From the IMG/VR virus record IMGVR_UViG_3300025322_000072, positions 1 to 40,784 of that record: DNA of 40,784 nt; one strand, 5' to 3'. The stretch comes from a virus. Of the stretch, positions 15,899 to 23,426 are shown piece by piece; within the stretch, counting starts at the first letter, position 1; each line of letters starts with the position of its first letter. Made by a program: the position numbers and the translations under genes. The notes under the pieces were generated by a model. The model made no database searches, had not been told where the DNA came from, and saw nothing but the letters and a program-made list of their open reading frames with translations.

Positions 15899-17432
15899 TC
15901 TCCCTCTCCTTTAGGGCAGCTTGTACGTCTGGATGTCGCTGGATCTGATCCATGGCTCCCTTTAGCTGGTATTTGAAAAATGACTCGAGATCCCTCTGGA
16001 GCATTCGCTCTAGCTTCTCCCTTGTTTCTTTGTCGATGGGGTTGCCTGATTTTTCTCCTGATCGTAGTGCTTTTTCAACCACTTGATTTTCATCTTCTTG
16101 CGTTGAGTTTTCATTGGCTTCATCAGGATCTTTGTCACCCTCCTCCTCCACTGGCTTTTCAACAGGCTCTGGCTTTACAGCTTGTTGAGCTCCTCCCTCC
16201 CCAGGTGTGTGCTCCAAAGGCACTTCCATAAGGTTGAGCATCCGCAAGAAAACATCTCCAGATCTAACTGCGGCAAGGCCAATCTCTTTTCGATATTCAT
16301 TGACCGTGATACCACCCATTCTCAAACCGTTGTTAGCTTTTTCCCAGACAATGAGCCTCTCCTCCCGCAGGGCTGGAACCTCACTGAAATCCCAGTGCCC
16401 CTCTAAGTTGGAGTCACCAAATTCAGGTATCAGCTGGTTGTCGATGACGTCATTGAAGTTCTGGTAGATGGGCACCAGGGTATCCTCCCACCAAGCCAGT
16501 CTAGCCTCCTTATAGTTAGCAAAGGTGGATCGATCTAGCCCCACTTTTGCCCCTACGATAATAGGAGGCACTCGCATTGTAGCACAGATCCTAGCCTCAT
16601 TCCTCGAGTCAAGAGTTGAGAACCCCATTTCCTCAAAAGTGGATCCTGTCTTTTGATACTCAGCGTCACGATCCAGAACCGCTGGTGCGCTCCAGTTCCT
16701 AGCCCCTCCATATCGATCTGCCCACTTGCGCCTGATCTCTTCTGCCTCAGCATCACGGAGCCTCTGAGTGGTTTTGATAATACCTGGGGGAGCTCCTCCC
16801 TCTTGGAAAAAGGTTTTGATGTAATCGGTGGAGGTATTATCGATCTCCACGATCCTAGCAGCTACAGCGACTGGAGGCCACGTGTGGAAAAGGTTCAAAG
16901 GATCGAATAGCTTGAAATCAAGCACATCTCCCCTATCCAAGAATACAGGGGGCAGCCCAGGAACCGTGTACTGATAGGCTGCGATCATCTGAGTTGAACT
17001 CGGGATAGGATTGACCCAATCTGGGCGCAGTGGCCATAGGGCTATAACGTTGCCAGCGTTATCCCTTTGCTTCTCGAATATAGCCCTGCCAGCTAGCTCC
17101 TGATAAATGATGATCGATGACCAGAAGTCATACTCACTCATAAAGGGGTTAGGCTTTTTGAGGAGCCTCGCAAGAGGATGGTTCCTATCCCTGATCATCT
17201 CCTCCTTAGAGGTATTGTAGGGCTTCAAACGAACCTGACTGGCTGTACTAGCCTTTGCCGAGATACAGGCAAAGATCAGTTCATTCTTGCGCCACGCCTG
17301 ACGAACCAGGCTCTCAAAATTGACGTCAGCATAGATTGGCCTCCCCTCTTTCCAAGTCTCAACTAGAGTGACCATAGTCTTGAGGCCAGCTATCTGAATT
17401 GCAGCTCGTTGGATGAAATTCAGCTTGCTCAT
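15879..17432 (-). CDS. Portal protein, HK97 family
   Basis: A 517-residue protein forming the dodecameric vertex through which DNA is packaged. Supporting stretches are NELIFACISAKASTASQVRLKPY, HPLARLLKKPNPFMSEYDFW, LAGRAIFEKQRDNAGNVIALWPLRPD, DVLDFKLFDPLN and GGAPPGIIKTTQRL, and the C-terminal helical part with a very acidic segment near 430-455. The start overlaps the terminase stop (ATGA), and the end overlaps the MuF gene. Normal length for the family. Confidence 0.93.
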   Translation of the reverse strand: MSKLNFIQRAAIQIAGLKTMVTLVETWKEGRPIYADVNFESLVRQAWRKNELIFACISAKASTASQVRLKPYNTSKEEMIRDRNHPLARLLKKPNPFMSEYDFWSSIIIYQELAGRAIFEKQRDNAGNVIALWPLRPDWVNPIPSSTQMIAAYQYTVPGLPPVFLDRGDVLDFKLFDPLNLFHTWPPVAVAARIVEIDNTSTDYIKTFFQEGGAPPGIIKTTQRLRDAEAEEIRRKWADRYGGARNWSAPAVLDRDAEYQKTGSTFEEMGFSTLDSRNEARICATMRVPPIIVGAKVGLDRSTFANYKEARLAWWEDTLVPIYQNFNDVIDNQLIPEFGDSNLEGHWDFSEVPALREERLIVWEKANNGLRMGGITVNEYRKEIGLAAVRSGDVFLRMLNLMEVPLEHTPGEGGAQQAVKPEPVEKPVEEEGDKDPDEANENSTQEDENQVVEKALRSGEKSGNPIDKETREKLERMLQRDLESFFKYQLKGAMDQIQRHPDVQAALKERENGKEKA

Positions 17433-18748
17433 ACGTATATACCTCCATGTTTCCTATCATAGCTATTGGCATACATTGTCGCATATCTAGTAGGATCCAT
17501 CCCATGGTCATCTTTTTTGACAGGGATCTCTTTTTTGTTTTTATCGCTCCAAACATACGTCTCAAATTCACCCTCAGTATTTACAGGGCTATAATTTTCA
17601 ACAAGATCATGATCTGTCTCAACTAGGCTATCCCGCATAAGGAAAAGGGATCTAGCCTTCAATCGATCCTTTACAGCTTGGATCCCTACAGTAACTGCCT
17701 TTTCAGCAGGGATGGTTGGCCCAATTCCATTCTCCTCTAGGGTAGCACGATCCTCAGCATCCCAGTCACAAACCCAAGCCTCTATTTGCTCCTCCCCAGT
17801 TAGCTTGAGGATCTTTTCAGCATGAACTTTGACTGTCCTGCGGGTCATATAGATCTCCCTATACCTGTACATGTTGTCATCAGGGGAGATAGCCCACCAT
17901 TGAGCTACAAACGGATTGGTGTACCCAAAATCGACTGCAATGAACCTCCTCCACTCGGGAGGTATTTTGAACCTATCTACTAGATGGATGGCTGGATCGT
18001 ATTCATCATACACGAGCCCTTCAGCACTGACCCACATCCCCAGTCTGAGCCTTTTATAACGAACCCCAGAGAGGTTATCTAGCTTTGCCAAATAGGCTAG
18101 CCCTCGAGCTGTCCAAGTATTTGTCTTGTGATCGAATAGGATGGGGTTATCCTCATGCCTACTCTGCAATAATTTCAAAGTGCCCTGATCTCTCCTGTTC
18201 AGGATCCAGTGGGAGCTTGGCCCAGGGTTGCAATCTCCAAATACCTGGTTGTAAGGCATGACGCCATTCCTAGCCCGAGTTGTTAGATCCTCCCAGTCCT
18301 CCTGTGTAGCCTCTGTAGCCTCTTGAACATAGATAATATCATAATCCGTGGACATAATCTTAGAGCTCTTGTCCAAACCCCCTACGACAAGGACAGAGCC
18401 GTTGCTGAACTCATAATGCTGCTCTTGGGTTCTCCAGCGAACCGTGCCATTAGAGGGCACCACGTGTTTCTCAAAAGTCACCATGCCAGATTGCGTCAGG
18501 CTCTCCCTCGTTTTCCTGACCATAAGCCCTCGCATGCCAGGGTATTTTAGCCCGCAGATGTACAGCTTCTCGAGGCAACCCCTAGACTTGCCAGTGCCTG
18601 CTGGGCCATCGATGATGAACTCGGGATCGTGCAACCTGAACACCTCCCGAGAAGCCCCAAATGGTTCATAGGGCTTGCTCTCGGGAGGAGCCTCTAGAAT
18701 ATTCGGGAGGATCTTATTGCTGCGGGTTACAACCTCAAAATTGCTCAT
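17429..18748 (-). CDS. terL: Terminase large subunit
   Basis: A 439-residue packaging motor with ATPase and nuclease domains. Walker A is GPAGTGKS (48-55). The Walker B region is YDIIYVQEATE with E143 as the probable catalytic Glu, and GDCNPGPSSHW is the coupling motif. The nuclease domain begins at RFIAVDFGYTNPFVAQWWAI, and further acidic residues occur at VCDWDAEDRA. The start overlaps the upstream gene (ATGA). Length is typical of the compact PBSX/T4-like terminases. Headful versus cos cutting cannot be decided from sequence. The circular map would fit headful packaging. Confidence 0.95.
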   Translation of the reverse strand: MSNFEVVTRSNKILPNILEAPPESKPYEPFGASREVFRLHDPEFIIDGPAGTGKSRGCLEKLYICGLKYPGMRGLMVRKTRESLTQSGMVTFEKHVVPSNGTVRWRTQEQHYEFSNGSVLVVGGLDKSSKIMSTDYDIIYVQEATEATQEDWEDLTTRARNGVMPYNQVFGDCNPGPSSHWILNRRDQGTLKLLQSRHEDNPILFDHKTNTWTARGLAYLAKLDNLSGVRYKRLRLGMWVSAEGLVYDEYDPAIHLVDRFKIPPEWRRFIAVDFGYTNPFVAQWWAISPDDNMYRYREIYMTRRTVKVHAEKILKLTGEEQIEAWVCDWDAEDRATLEENGIGPTIPAEKAVTVGIQAVKDRLKARSLFLMRDSLVETDHDLVENYSPVNTEGEFETYVWSDKNKKEIPVKKDDHGMDPTRYATMYANSYDRKHGGIYV

Positions 18749-19149
18749 ATTTCATCAGGGTTGACGCCTGCATAGATCTTGACCAGATTGACGTTTGCCA
18801 CCAAGGGGCTATTCGGGAACACTGGGCCATCAACGTGACTATGGACAAACTTCACTAGCTCTGTCCACTGCTTGACATCCCTGATGGATAGCTTCTCTCC
18901 AGTGGCAGTCAGTGTCTCACCATTCACGATAAGATCAAAAACCATGGCGGACATAGATCTGGCATAAGTCATCCGTTTGCCAAACCCCATATGGAACCCA
19001 GACTGCCTCCCTCTGCGCTCTAGATTGCTGGCAAACTTTCTGGGGGCATTCTTCTTGTTGCGAAAGGGTCTGGCAGAGGATCCTGTGACAATCTCTCCTC
19101 CTCCTACATAATTGGCAATCGCATTTTCGTGGTCAATAGCCTCACTCAT
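18745..19149 (-). CDS. Gene in the small-terminase position, unknown
   Basis: A 134-residue basic protein, MSEAIDHENAIANYVGGGEIV. It lies directly upstream of and overlapping terL, which is the usual place of the small terminase subunit. I do not see a clear helix-turn-helix. The middle (FHMGFGKRMTYARSMSAMVFDLIVNGETLTATGEKLSIRDVKQWTELVKFV) looks like a mixed alpha/beta domain. So small terminase is an inference from position only. It is the first gene after the 19173-19202 hairpin. Confidence 0.5.
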   Translation of the reverse strand: MSEAIDHENAIANYVGGGEIVTGSSARPFRNKKNAPRKFASNLERRGRQSGFHMGFGKRMTYARSMSAMVFDLIVNGETLTATGEKLSIRDVKQWTELVKFVHSHVDGPVFPNSPLVANVNLVKIYAGVNPDEI

Positions 19150-19172
19150 GATGCTTTTTCCTTTCCAAGCGA

Positions 19173-19208
19173 AAAGTCAGCCCCCTCTCGAGGGCTGACT
19201 TTATTATA
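19173..19208 (-). promoter_or_regulatory. Hairpin plus TATAAT between early and packaging genes
   Basis: Eleven-base perfect stem (19173-19183 with 19192-19202), loop of eight, followed on the transcript by only TTTT. Directly upstream of it on the coding strand is a consensus TATAAT (19208-19203) with no good -35. It may be an intrinsic terminator of the upstream transcript. Alternatively it may be a promoter with its start inside an operator-like palindrome that switches on the packaging/structural genes. Both readings fit the boundary position. Confidence 0.55.
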
Positions 19209-19226
19209 CTTCTCGCAGGGGTTTTC

Positions 19227-20063
19227 TCAGTCCTCAGCAGGAGCTTTTTCAGCCTGGATCTTTTTCAATCCAGCAGCGATTTTGGATCTGACATCCTTAG
19301 AAACAGGAACCCCACCGATGATCACGGTCTCAGGCTTTTCTGAGGGGCTAGCCACTGTGCTAGGAGCCTTTTTAGTGGGCTTTTTCGCAGCAGGAGGGGT
19401 TTTGGTAGCCTGGGCAGGGGTTTTCGAGCCCTTAGAGGAGCCCGACTGGCTAGGGCTGGATTTTACGGCTGCCTGAGGGGCAACTTTCCCCTTAGAGGCT
19501 GGTTTGGAGGGGGCAACGACTTTGGCAGGAGCCTTAGAGGTAGCCTTGGCAGGAACCTTGGTGGCTTTGCCGACTGGGCGATCATTGGCAGGAGCCTTTT
19601 TCGCAGGAGCCTCTTTGCCATGGGTTTTCTTGGCAGGAGCCTTGGCCACTTTAGGAGCCTTGGGGGCAACGGTGCGCTCGAGGTTGCGAACCAGCTCGAG
19701 GTTCTTTTTGTTCACCGCTGCCTGAGGCACAAACCATTTATTGTTGAAGATGACTGCCCTGAAGTCATCCGTGATAGGGATCCCAAAGCCACGATTGCCA
19801 CCGCAAGCCTTGTGCCAGAACCGCCCTGCGGGGATCCCAGCCTCCTTTACAATCTCGAGAGCCTGGGCTAGAGGGAGATAGCCCTTTGGGACAACCTCCA
19901 CGCTGCGGGCAGCTTTGGTAGCCTCAGGATCTACTCCTCCCGAATAACGAGCCTCGCACTCTGGGCCAATTCCCTTTTGGATTGATTCAGGGAGGGTCAA
20001 CTCCTTGCCACAGATGCGGCAGGTGGGGCTTACACTTTTGGGGGTCACAGCTTTTGCGTTCAT
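19227..20063 (-). CDS. Zinc-ribbon protein with histone-like KAPAK tail
   Basis: A 278-residue protein from ATG 20063, chosen because AAAGGAA precedes it; an ATG five codons earlier has no ribosome site. Residues ~10-36 form a zinc ribbon with CRICGKELTLPESIQKGIGPEC, of the kind I recall as DUF6011. Residues ~50-115 are a small globular domain (GIPAGRFWHKACGGNRGFGIPITDDFRAVIFNNKWFVP). From ~125 to 255 the chain is Lys/Ala/Pro-rich (KAPAKK repeats) like histone H1 tails, ending in a short ordered helix (SKDVRSKIAAGLKKIQ). DNA compaction or nucleoid binding is a fair inference. Confidence 0.7.
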   Translation of the reverse strand: MNAKAVTPKSVSPTCRICGKELTLPESIQKGIGPECEARYSGGVDPEATKAARSVEVVPKGYLPLAQALEIVKEAGIPAGRFWHKACGGNRGFGIPITDDFRAVIFNNKWFVPQAAVNKKNLELVRNLERTVAPKAPKVAKAPAKKTHGKEAPAKKAPANDRPVGKATKVPAKATSKAPAKVVAPSKPASKGKVAPQAAVKSSPSQSGSSKGSKTPAQATKTPPAAKKPTKKAPSTVASPSEKPETVIIGGVPVSKDVRSKIAAGLKKIQAEKAPAED

Positions 20064-20104
20064 TTCAGTTCCTTTCATTGGGACAATATGAGGGTGGGTG
20101 ATTT

Positions 20105-20338
20105 TCAGTTCTTTTTGAAAGTATTTGTCTCGAGTAGGGTTTTGATTTTCCAGGCGTCTGGCATAACCTCCTTTTTGTGCAGCCGATTGACCAGATAATT
20201 GATGCGCACCTGATCTCGTTCATTTTGGGTAGCTTGGGCTAGATCTCGAGCCCCTATTTGAACATGAGCATCCAGCCAGGAATGAGTGGGAGCCCTCGAG
20301 CTATCTAAGTGGGTGAAGACAAACTTGAAGATTTTCAT
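20105..20338 (-). CDS. Hypothetical small protein
   Basis: A 77-residue protein, MKIFKFVFTHLDSSRAPTHSWLDAHVQIGARDLAQATQNERDQVRINYLVNRLHKK. The start overlaps the previous stop (ATGA), with AGGTGA upstream. Mixed alpha/beta beginning, helical C-terminal half. No motif recognised. It belongs to a run of five tightly coupled small genes after the repeat region. Confidence 0.6.
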   Translation of the reverse strand: MKIFKFVFTHLDSSRAPTHSWLDAHVQIGARDLAQATQNERDQVRINYLVNRLHKKEVMPDAWKIKTLLETNTFKKN

Positions 20339-20580
20339 GACTTCACCTGTACTCGGGGATCCTGGGAGGAGGACACAAACCCCTGAATTTGATGACGATC
20401 ATGCAGAACCAAGCCATGGGAGCTCGTGTGGACATGAACACCGCAAGTCAGGCATTCAAAAAAGTTAGCTCCCAAAAAGGTTCCACACTCCCGATGCTCA
20501 TCATTCAACTCCCGCATAATCTTGCGCTGGCTAGCCTCGGACACTTTGCTGAATTTTTCTACTATTGTAGCGTGAGACAT
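20335..20580 (-). CDS. Small Cys/His-rich protein
   Basis: An 81-residue protein from ATG 20580 (MSHATIVEKFSKVSEASQ), one base after the upstream stop, with AAAGG ahead. The second half has a possible metal site: a Cys in HRECGTF, then CLTCGVHVHTSSHGLVLHDRH, with two Cys in a CxxC and several His. It may be a zinc-binding regulator or host-interaction protein. No family recognised. Confidence 0.6.
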   Translation of the reverse strand: MSHATIVEKFSKVSEASQRKIMRELNDEHRECGTFLGANFFECLTCGVHVHTSSHGLVLHDRHQIQGFVSSSQDPRVQVKS

Positions 20581-20581
20581 T

Positions 20582-20779
20582 TTAGTCAACCTTTCCCTGC
20601 GTTATGACAGGCAATCCCTCTATATCGATGCGATACCAAGCCATGGCTCCCAATCTCAATCCGTGCCATTCCTTGCGGGAGATCAGGTCAACCCAAGTGC
20701 CTGGTTGAGATAAGTACTGGAGGACAAAATGAAAAGCTCCTGCCACTTTTCGCTTTACAACACGGTGGCTGTCGCTCAT
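20582..20779 (-). CDS. Hypothetical small protein
   Basis: A 65-residue protein, MSDSHRVVKRKVAGAFHFVLQYLSQPGTWVDLISRKEWHGLRLGAMAWYRI. Its start overlaps the previous gene's stop (ATGA). The basic N-terminus, Trp-containing core and short beta-like end suggest a folded domain. Function unknown. Confidence 0.6.
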   Translation of the reverse strand: MSDSHRVVKRKVAGAFHFVLQYLSQPGTWVDLISRKEWHGLRLGAMAWYRIDIEGLPVITQGKVD

Positions 20780-21048
20780 TTCCCCCTCCTATAGCTCGAG
20801 TTCCTTTTGACGTCAGCTACAACGTCAACGACAAGAGCCTCTGCAGCGTCATCAATCGCCTGACCAGGCTCCGTGAGGGTATTGATCGCAGTTCCCAGGC
20901 AGGAGAGGATATTTTGGGCAGTGGGGGTTAGGCTCCTATCCTGCGAGGCTGTCCAGAGCATATTGCGGATGAGACAAACCGTGTGGCGGTCTAGCTCGTT
21001 GATTTGTAAAGTTCTGGATCCATCTAGGTGTAAGATCTCTTGGGACAT
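20776..21048 (-). CDS. Hypothetical small helical protein
   Basis: A 90-residue protein, MSQEILHLDGSRTLQINELDRHTVCLIRNMLWTASQDRSLTPTAQNILSCLG. AGGAG lies before ATG 21048. It appears to be an all-helical single domain. No family recognised. It precedes, and overlaps with, the next gene in a five-gene string. Confidence 0.6.
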   Translation of the reverse strand: MSQEILHLDGSRTLQINELDRHTVCLIRNMLWTASQDRSLTPTAQNILSCLGTAINTLTEPGQAIDDAAEALVVDVVADVKRNSSYRRGK

Positions 21049-21151
21049 TTTGGGCTCCTATTTTAGGGTTGTACCTCTTGGAGGGCTATCGCCCTCAACA
21101 TTTATCTTACTACAAGCTGTCAGGAAAGTAAAGCATTTTGGGTAATGAATT

Positions 21152-21406
21152 TCAACTGAATTTTCGACTTGCCCACCCGAGTTGACGGATCTGGGAGCCC
21201 TGGTGGGGGTAGAAAATCTTGGGTGTCTTCTCAAAGCAAGTGATGCACACTCCTTTATAAGGGGAGAAGCAAAACCTCTGGCAATCGGTGCACAACGTCA
21301 GGAACCAATCCCAGTGAACAAAACATTGAGCAGCCTCCTGATAATCGGCTATCTGATAATAGGCTCCTCTACAGGCAGGGCATCGGACAGTGGGGATCCT
21401 AGGCAT
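21152..21406 (-). CDS. Double zinc-ribbon protein
   Basis: An 84-residue protein from ATG 21406 (MPRIPTVRCPACRGAYYQ). GGAGG lies five bases upstream of this ATG, which favours it over the ATG four codons earlier. Cys pairs occur as CPAC, LCTDC and VCITC, with an extra Cys/His between them, so probably two zinc sites. It is the first gene transcribed after the repeat-rich region and could be a regulator or replication accessory protein. Function not recognised. Confidence 0.65.
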   Translation of the reverse strand: MPRIPTVRCPACRGAYYQIADYQEAAQCFVHWDWFLTLCTDCQRFCFSPYKGVCITCFEKTPKIFYPHQGSQIRQLGWASRKFS

Positions 21407-21513
21407 GGCAGCCTCCATGGGTAATGTAGGGTTGAATATTTTTGGTGTGTGGCTTTTCCATAGGGCATCTCCTCTCCCCCATCCTCAGCCAGAAATCAGG
21501 ATACCCCCCTCCC

Positions 21514-21772
21514 CTATGCATAGATTTCAAGTACACATTACCCTCTACACCCCCCATGGATACAATTTTAGGGCTCGAGATCCTCCTCGAGCTAGGTTTT
21601 ACAAGGTATAGCCCCCCTTTTGCAGGGTGTAATGTAGGGGGTAATGCATAGGATAAGGAGGAGGAGCCCTCTAGAATAGAGGATCCTACCCACTTCAAGA
21701 GAAACATTTTGTCGAAAAGCCATGTGCTATGCATAAAACACCTTGACAGAATGTACCAAAATCTATGCATAG
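21514..21772. repeat. Four CTATGCATAG palindromic sites
   Basis: Perfect copies at 21514-21523 and 21763-21772, a 9/10 copy at 21727-21736 and an 8/10 copy at 21642-21651. Likely binding sites for a dimeric protein, either replication initiator or repressor. The two closest copies are 36 bases apart, a spacing that would suit cooperative binding. Confidence 0.65.
21573..21592. repeat. Short inverted repeat (GCTCGAG / CTCGAGC)
   Basis: Seven-base arms 21573-21579 and 21586-21592 with a six-base loop, inside the candidate origin. Hairpin or operator. No U-tract on either strand. Confidence 0.5.
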
Positions 21773-21785
21773 AATTTACATCCGC

Positions 21786-22076
21786 TGAGAAAATGGGTGT
21801 TTTTATGACATTTTCCCCAAAAAACACATGAGAAAATGGGCATCTCGAAAAGGCTGGAGGAGGATCCGCTGACAACGATGTCGAGAAACAGGGTGTTTTT
21901 AGCCGTAAAATTGGAAAACGATGCCAAGCTCCCTCTAGCCTCCAGCCTCCAGCCCTTTTTCCAAACTTTTTATAGCAAAATAAGGATATTTTTAGTATAT
22001 AGAAAGATGAAAAACACACTGGAGGCTGGAGGGCTGGAGGGAAGTTGACATTTTCCCACGATTTTAGCCGTAAAAT
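21786..22076. repeat. Direct and inverted iteron-like repeats
   Basis: TGAGAAAATGGG at 21786-21797 and 21829-21840. GGGTGTTTTTA at 21795-21805 and 21891-21901. TTTTAGCCGTAAAAT at 21897-21911 and 22062-22076. TGACATTTTCCC at 21806-21817 and 22046-22057, with a variant starting near 22131. GAAAATG and its complement occur in both orientations. Confidence 0.6.
21930..22042. repeat. Long inverted repeat around an AT-rich core
   Basis: Arms 21930-21951 and 22020-22042 are reverse complements except for one substitution and one inserted base. Both consist of GGCTGGAGG-type units. The 68 bases between them are strongly AT-rich, with runs of A and T. Further GGCTGGAGG copies lie at about 21852 and 22117 and inverted at about 22141. 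This is the strongest origin-like element in the window. Confidence 0.65.
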
Positions 22077-22129
22077 ACACACTTTTCTCTCCATCGTTGT
22101 CAAGATGCAAAAAGAGGGCTGGAGGTAAT

Positions 22130-22159
22130 TTGACATCTTCTCCAGCCCTCCCACATAAT
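22130..22159 (+). promoter_or_regulatory. Possible plus-strand promoter
   Basis: TTGACA (22130-22135), 18-base spacer, CATAAT (22154-22159). It points against all genes, into the 3' end of the 198-residue gene, so it would make an antisense RNA or an origin primer. The TTGACA is also part of a repeated element in this region, which weakens the promoter reading. Confidence 0.35.
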
Positions 22160-22755
22160 TAGGCTTCTAGATCCTCTTTGGTGGTTAGATCGTTAGCTCT
22201 TTTATAGCTATTTACAATGAGTTTAGCCACCAAAAGTAGATCAACATCAGAATTGAGCTCCCTAGTAGCCCTGGTCAACAGTGCATTATACCCAACAACA
22301 TCATGATTAGCACGAGCAACCCCCTCTACAACCTCCCTGACCCACAGCCTCGCAATCAGGAGAAGCTCGAATGGCCTCCATAGGGTAACCAGATCCTGAT
22401 TATAGAGCTTGAGCCACAGGATCTCGAGATCTGTAGAGGGTTCTCTCCACATTATCCTGAATTTTCTGATCGCTGATAGCTTTTTGGTGAAAGGGATGAG
22501 GTGTTCTACCACTTTATCATAAGCCAATTCAGAAATTCCATGGGTTTGGAGGATCCCGATGTTTTTCATTACTCTTGCGAGGGCTCGAGCCTCATCTTCA
22601 CTGGCATTGAGTTCTCCTTTTATGTCTGCGACAATACGATCCATTACCTCTTGCTCACGAGGATCCGTGCGCAGCCTGGACATCAAGCCCTCAAATTCTT
22701 GCCCGAGATCTCCTCCTAGATCCTGTAGCCCTTTGAAAATGTCATCCATGTTCAT
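22159..22755 (-). CDS. Hypothetical helical protein next to the origin-like region
   Basis: A 198-residue protein, MNMDDIFKGLQDLGGDLGQEF, with AAAGGAGG before the start and ATGA overlap with the upstream gene. Almost entirely helical by residue pattern. Residues ~100-150 have a hydrophobic and Trp-rich helix set (LVTLWRPFELLLIARLWVREVVEG). Its stop borders the repeat region, so an origin-binding or replication-control role is conceivable but not supported by any recognised motif. Confidence 0.6.
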   Translation of the reverse strand: MNMDDIFKGLQDLGGDLGQEFEGLMSRLRTDPREQEVMDRIVADIKGELNASEDEARALARVMKNIGILQTHGISELAYDKVVEHLIPFTKKLSAIRKFRIMWREPSTDLEILWLKLYNQDLVTLWRPFELLLIARLWVREVVEGVARANHDVVGYNALLTRATRELNSDVDLLLVAKLIVNSYKRANDLTTKEDLEA

Positions 22756-22943
22756 TTTGTGCCTCCTTTAGGGTGTTTTGCCTGGATAGGATCGAAATAG
22801 ATCCAAAATTCACGAGTTAGGAACCAGCCGTGGAACCCATTATCAAATGCCATCAGGATCCTCTTAGAGGTTATCCTGTTCACCATAGCCCGAGCTGGGC
22901 TGATTTTGTGTTTATACCATTTTCCGAGCTCTATTTTAGCCAT
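22752..22943 (-). CDS. Hypothetical small protein
   Basis: A 63-residue basic protein, MAKIELGKWYKHKISPARAMVNRITSKRILMAFDNGFHGWFLTREFWIYFDP. Pattern of a small SH3-like or beta-barrel domain (alternating aromatic and hydrophobic residues). It overlaps both neighbours by a few bases. Function unknown. Confidence 0.6.
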   Translation of the reverse strand: MAKIELGKWYKHKISPARAMVNRITSKRILMAFDNGFHGWFLTREFWIYFDPIQAKHPKGGTK

Positions 22944-23160
22944 TTTTGTCCTCTTTCAGGTTGAATTTTATGAATATCTCCTTAGATTGCGCTTCTGCCA
23001 TTTTCCAGTTATACAGGGCTAGGGAGAAGCCACAGCTGCAAGATTGATGTCGATAGACTAGGCAGTTCTCCCGATGGGAGGAGAAGTTGAGAATGATGGC
23101 CTCTGCTGTCTCCATCCAGGTGGCCAAGGCATCAAAGATTTTGTCCACCTCCTCTTCCAT
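22936..23160 (-). CDS. Hypothetical small Cys-containing protein
   Basis: A 74-residue protein from ATG 23160, MEEEVDKIFDALATWMETAEAIIL, with AGGAGG before it and two bases after the upstream stop. The open frame extends further upstream to 23319, but that part overlaps the membrane protein gene and reads as a shadow. Contains CLVYRHQSCSCGF near residues 33-45, a possible metal or disulfide site. Function unknown. Confidence 0.6.
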   Translation of the reverse strand: MEEEVDKIFDALATWMETAEAIILNFSSHRENCLVYRHQSCSCGFSLALYNWKMAEAQSKEIFIKFNLKEDKNG

Positions 23161-23162
23161 CT

Positions 23163-23414
23163 CTAGCCTCCTGCTGAGAAAACGACAACAGCCGTGGTGA
23201 TAAGTATGGCCAAGGTTAGCAGGGCTAGGAGGATCGTGCACCCGAGCAAAGATTGTGCCCTGTCTAGAGCCTTGTTTTCCTTTAGCTCCTCTAGGGAGCT
23301 CGAGATAGGTTCTCCCCAAGGCTCTGAGCTCAGGGGATGGAGGTAGGGGAGATCCCCCCCAGTGATTTTAGGCTTGAATGCCTCTTCCATTTTCTTGATC
23401 TCTTCTGTTTTCAT
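23163..23414 (-). CDS. Single-pass membrane protein, unknown
   Basis: An 83-residue protein, MKTEEIKKMEEAFKPKITGG, with AAAGGAG upstream. The soluble N-terminal ~57 residues are followed by one C-terminal transmembrane segment (CTILLALLTLAILITTAVVVF) and a short GG end, so it is tail-anchored. It lies in the early gene block, away from the lysis genes. Superinfection exclusion or membrane anchoring of replication are possible roles. Confidence 0.65.
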   Translation of the reverse strand: MKTEEIKKMEEAFKPKITGGDLPYLHPLSSEPWGEPISSSLEELKENKALDRAQSLLGCTILLALLTLAILITTAVVVFSAGG

Positions 23415-23426
23415 TTTAGATCTCCT

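Larger units (their letters stand above)
21419..22158. other. Candidate replication origin / repeat-rich intergenic region
   Basis: The only gene-free stretch over 300 bases (740 bp). It holds four CTATGCATAG-type sites and a pair of long inverted GGCTGGAGG-rich arms around an AT-rich 68-base core. It also has GAAAATG/CATTTTC elements in both orientations and several direct repeats (TTTTAGCCGTAAAAT, TGAGAAAATGGG, GGGTGTTTTTA, GTAATGTAGGG). A perfect 10-base inverted pair GACAACGATG/CATCGTTGTC lies at 21871-21880 and 22092-22101. Iterons plus an AT-rich unwinding-like core are typical of origins. A minus-strand promoter-like pair, TTGACA (22103-22098) and TGTATT (22079-22074), could drive the genes below. 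An uninterrupted minus-strand frame crosses the region but has odd composition. Confidence 0.6.

Noticed and set aside
22936-23319. 127-codon version of the small Cys gene
   Set aside because: Its first 53 codons overlap the membrane protein gene; the internal ATG 23160 has AGGAGG and follows the upstream stop directly.
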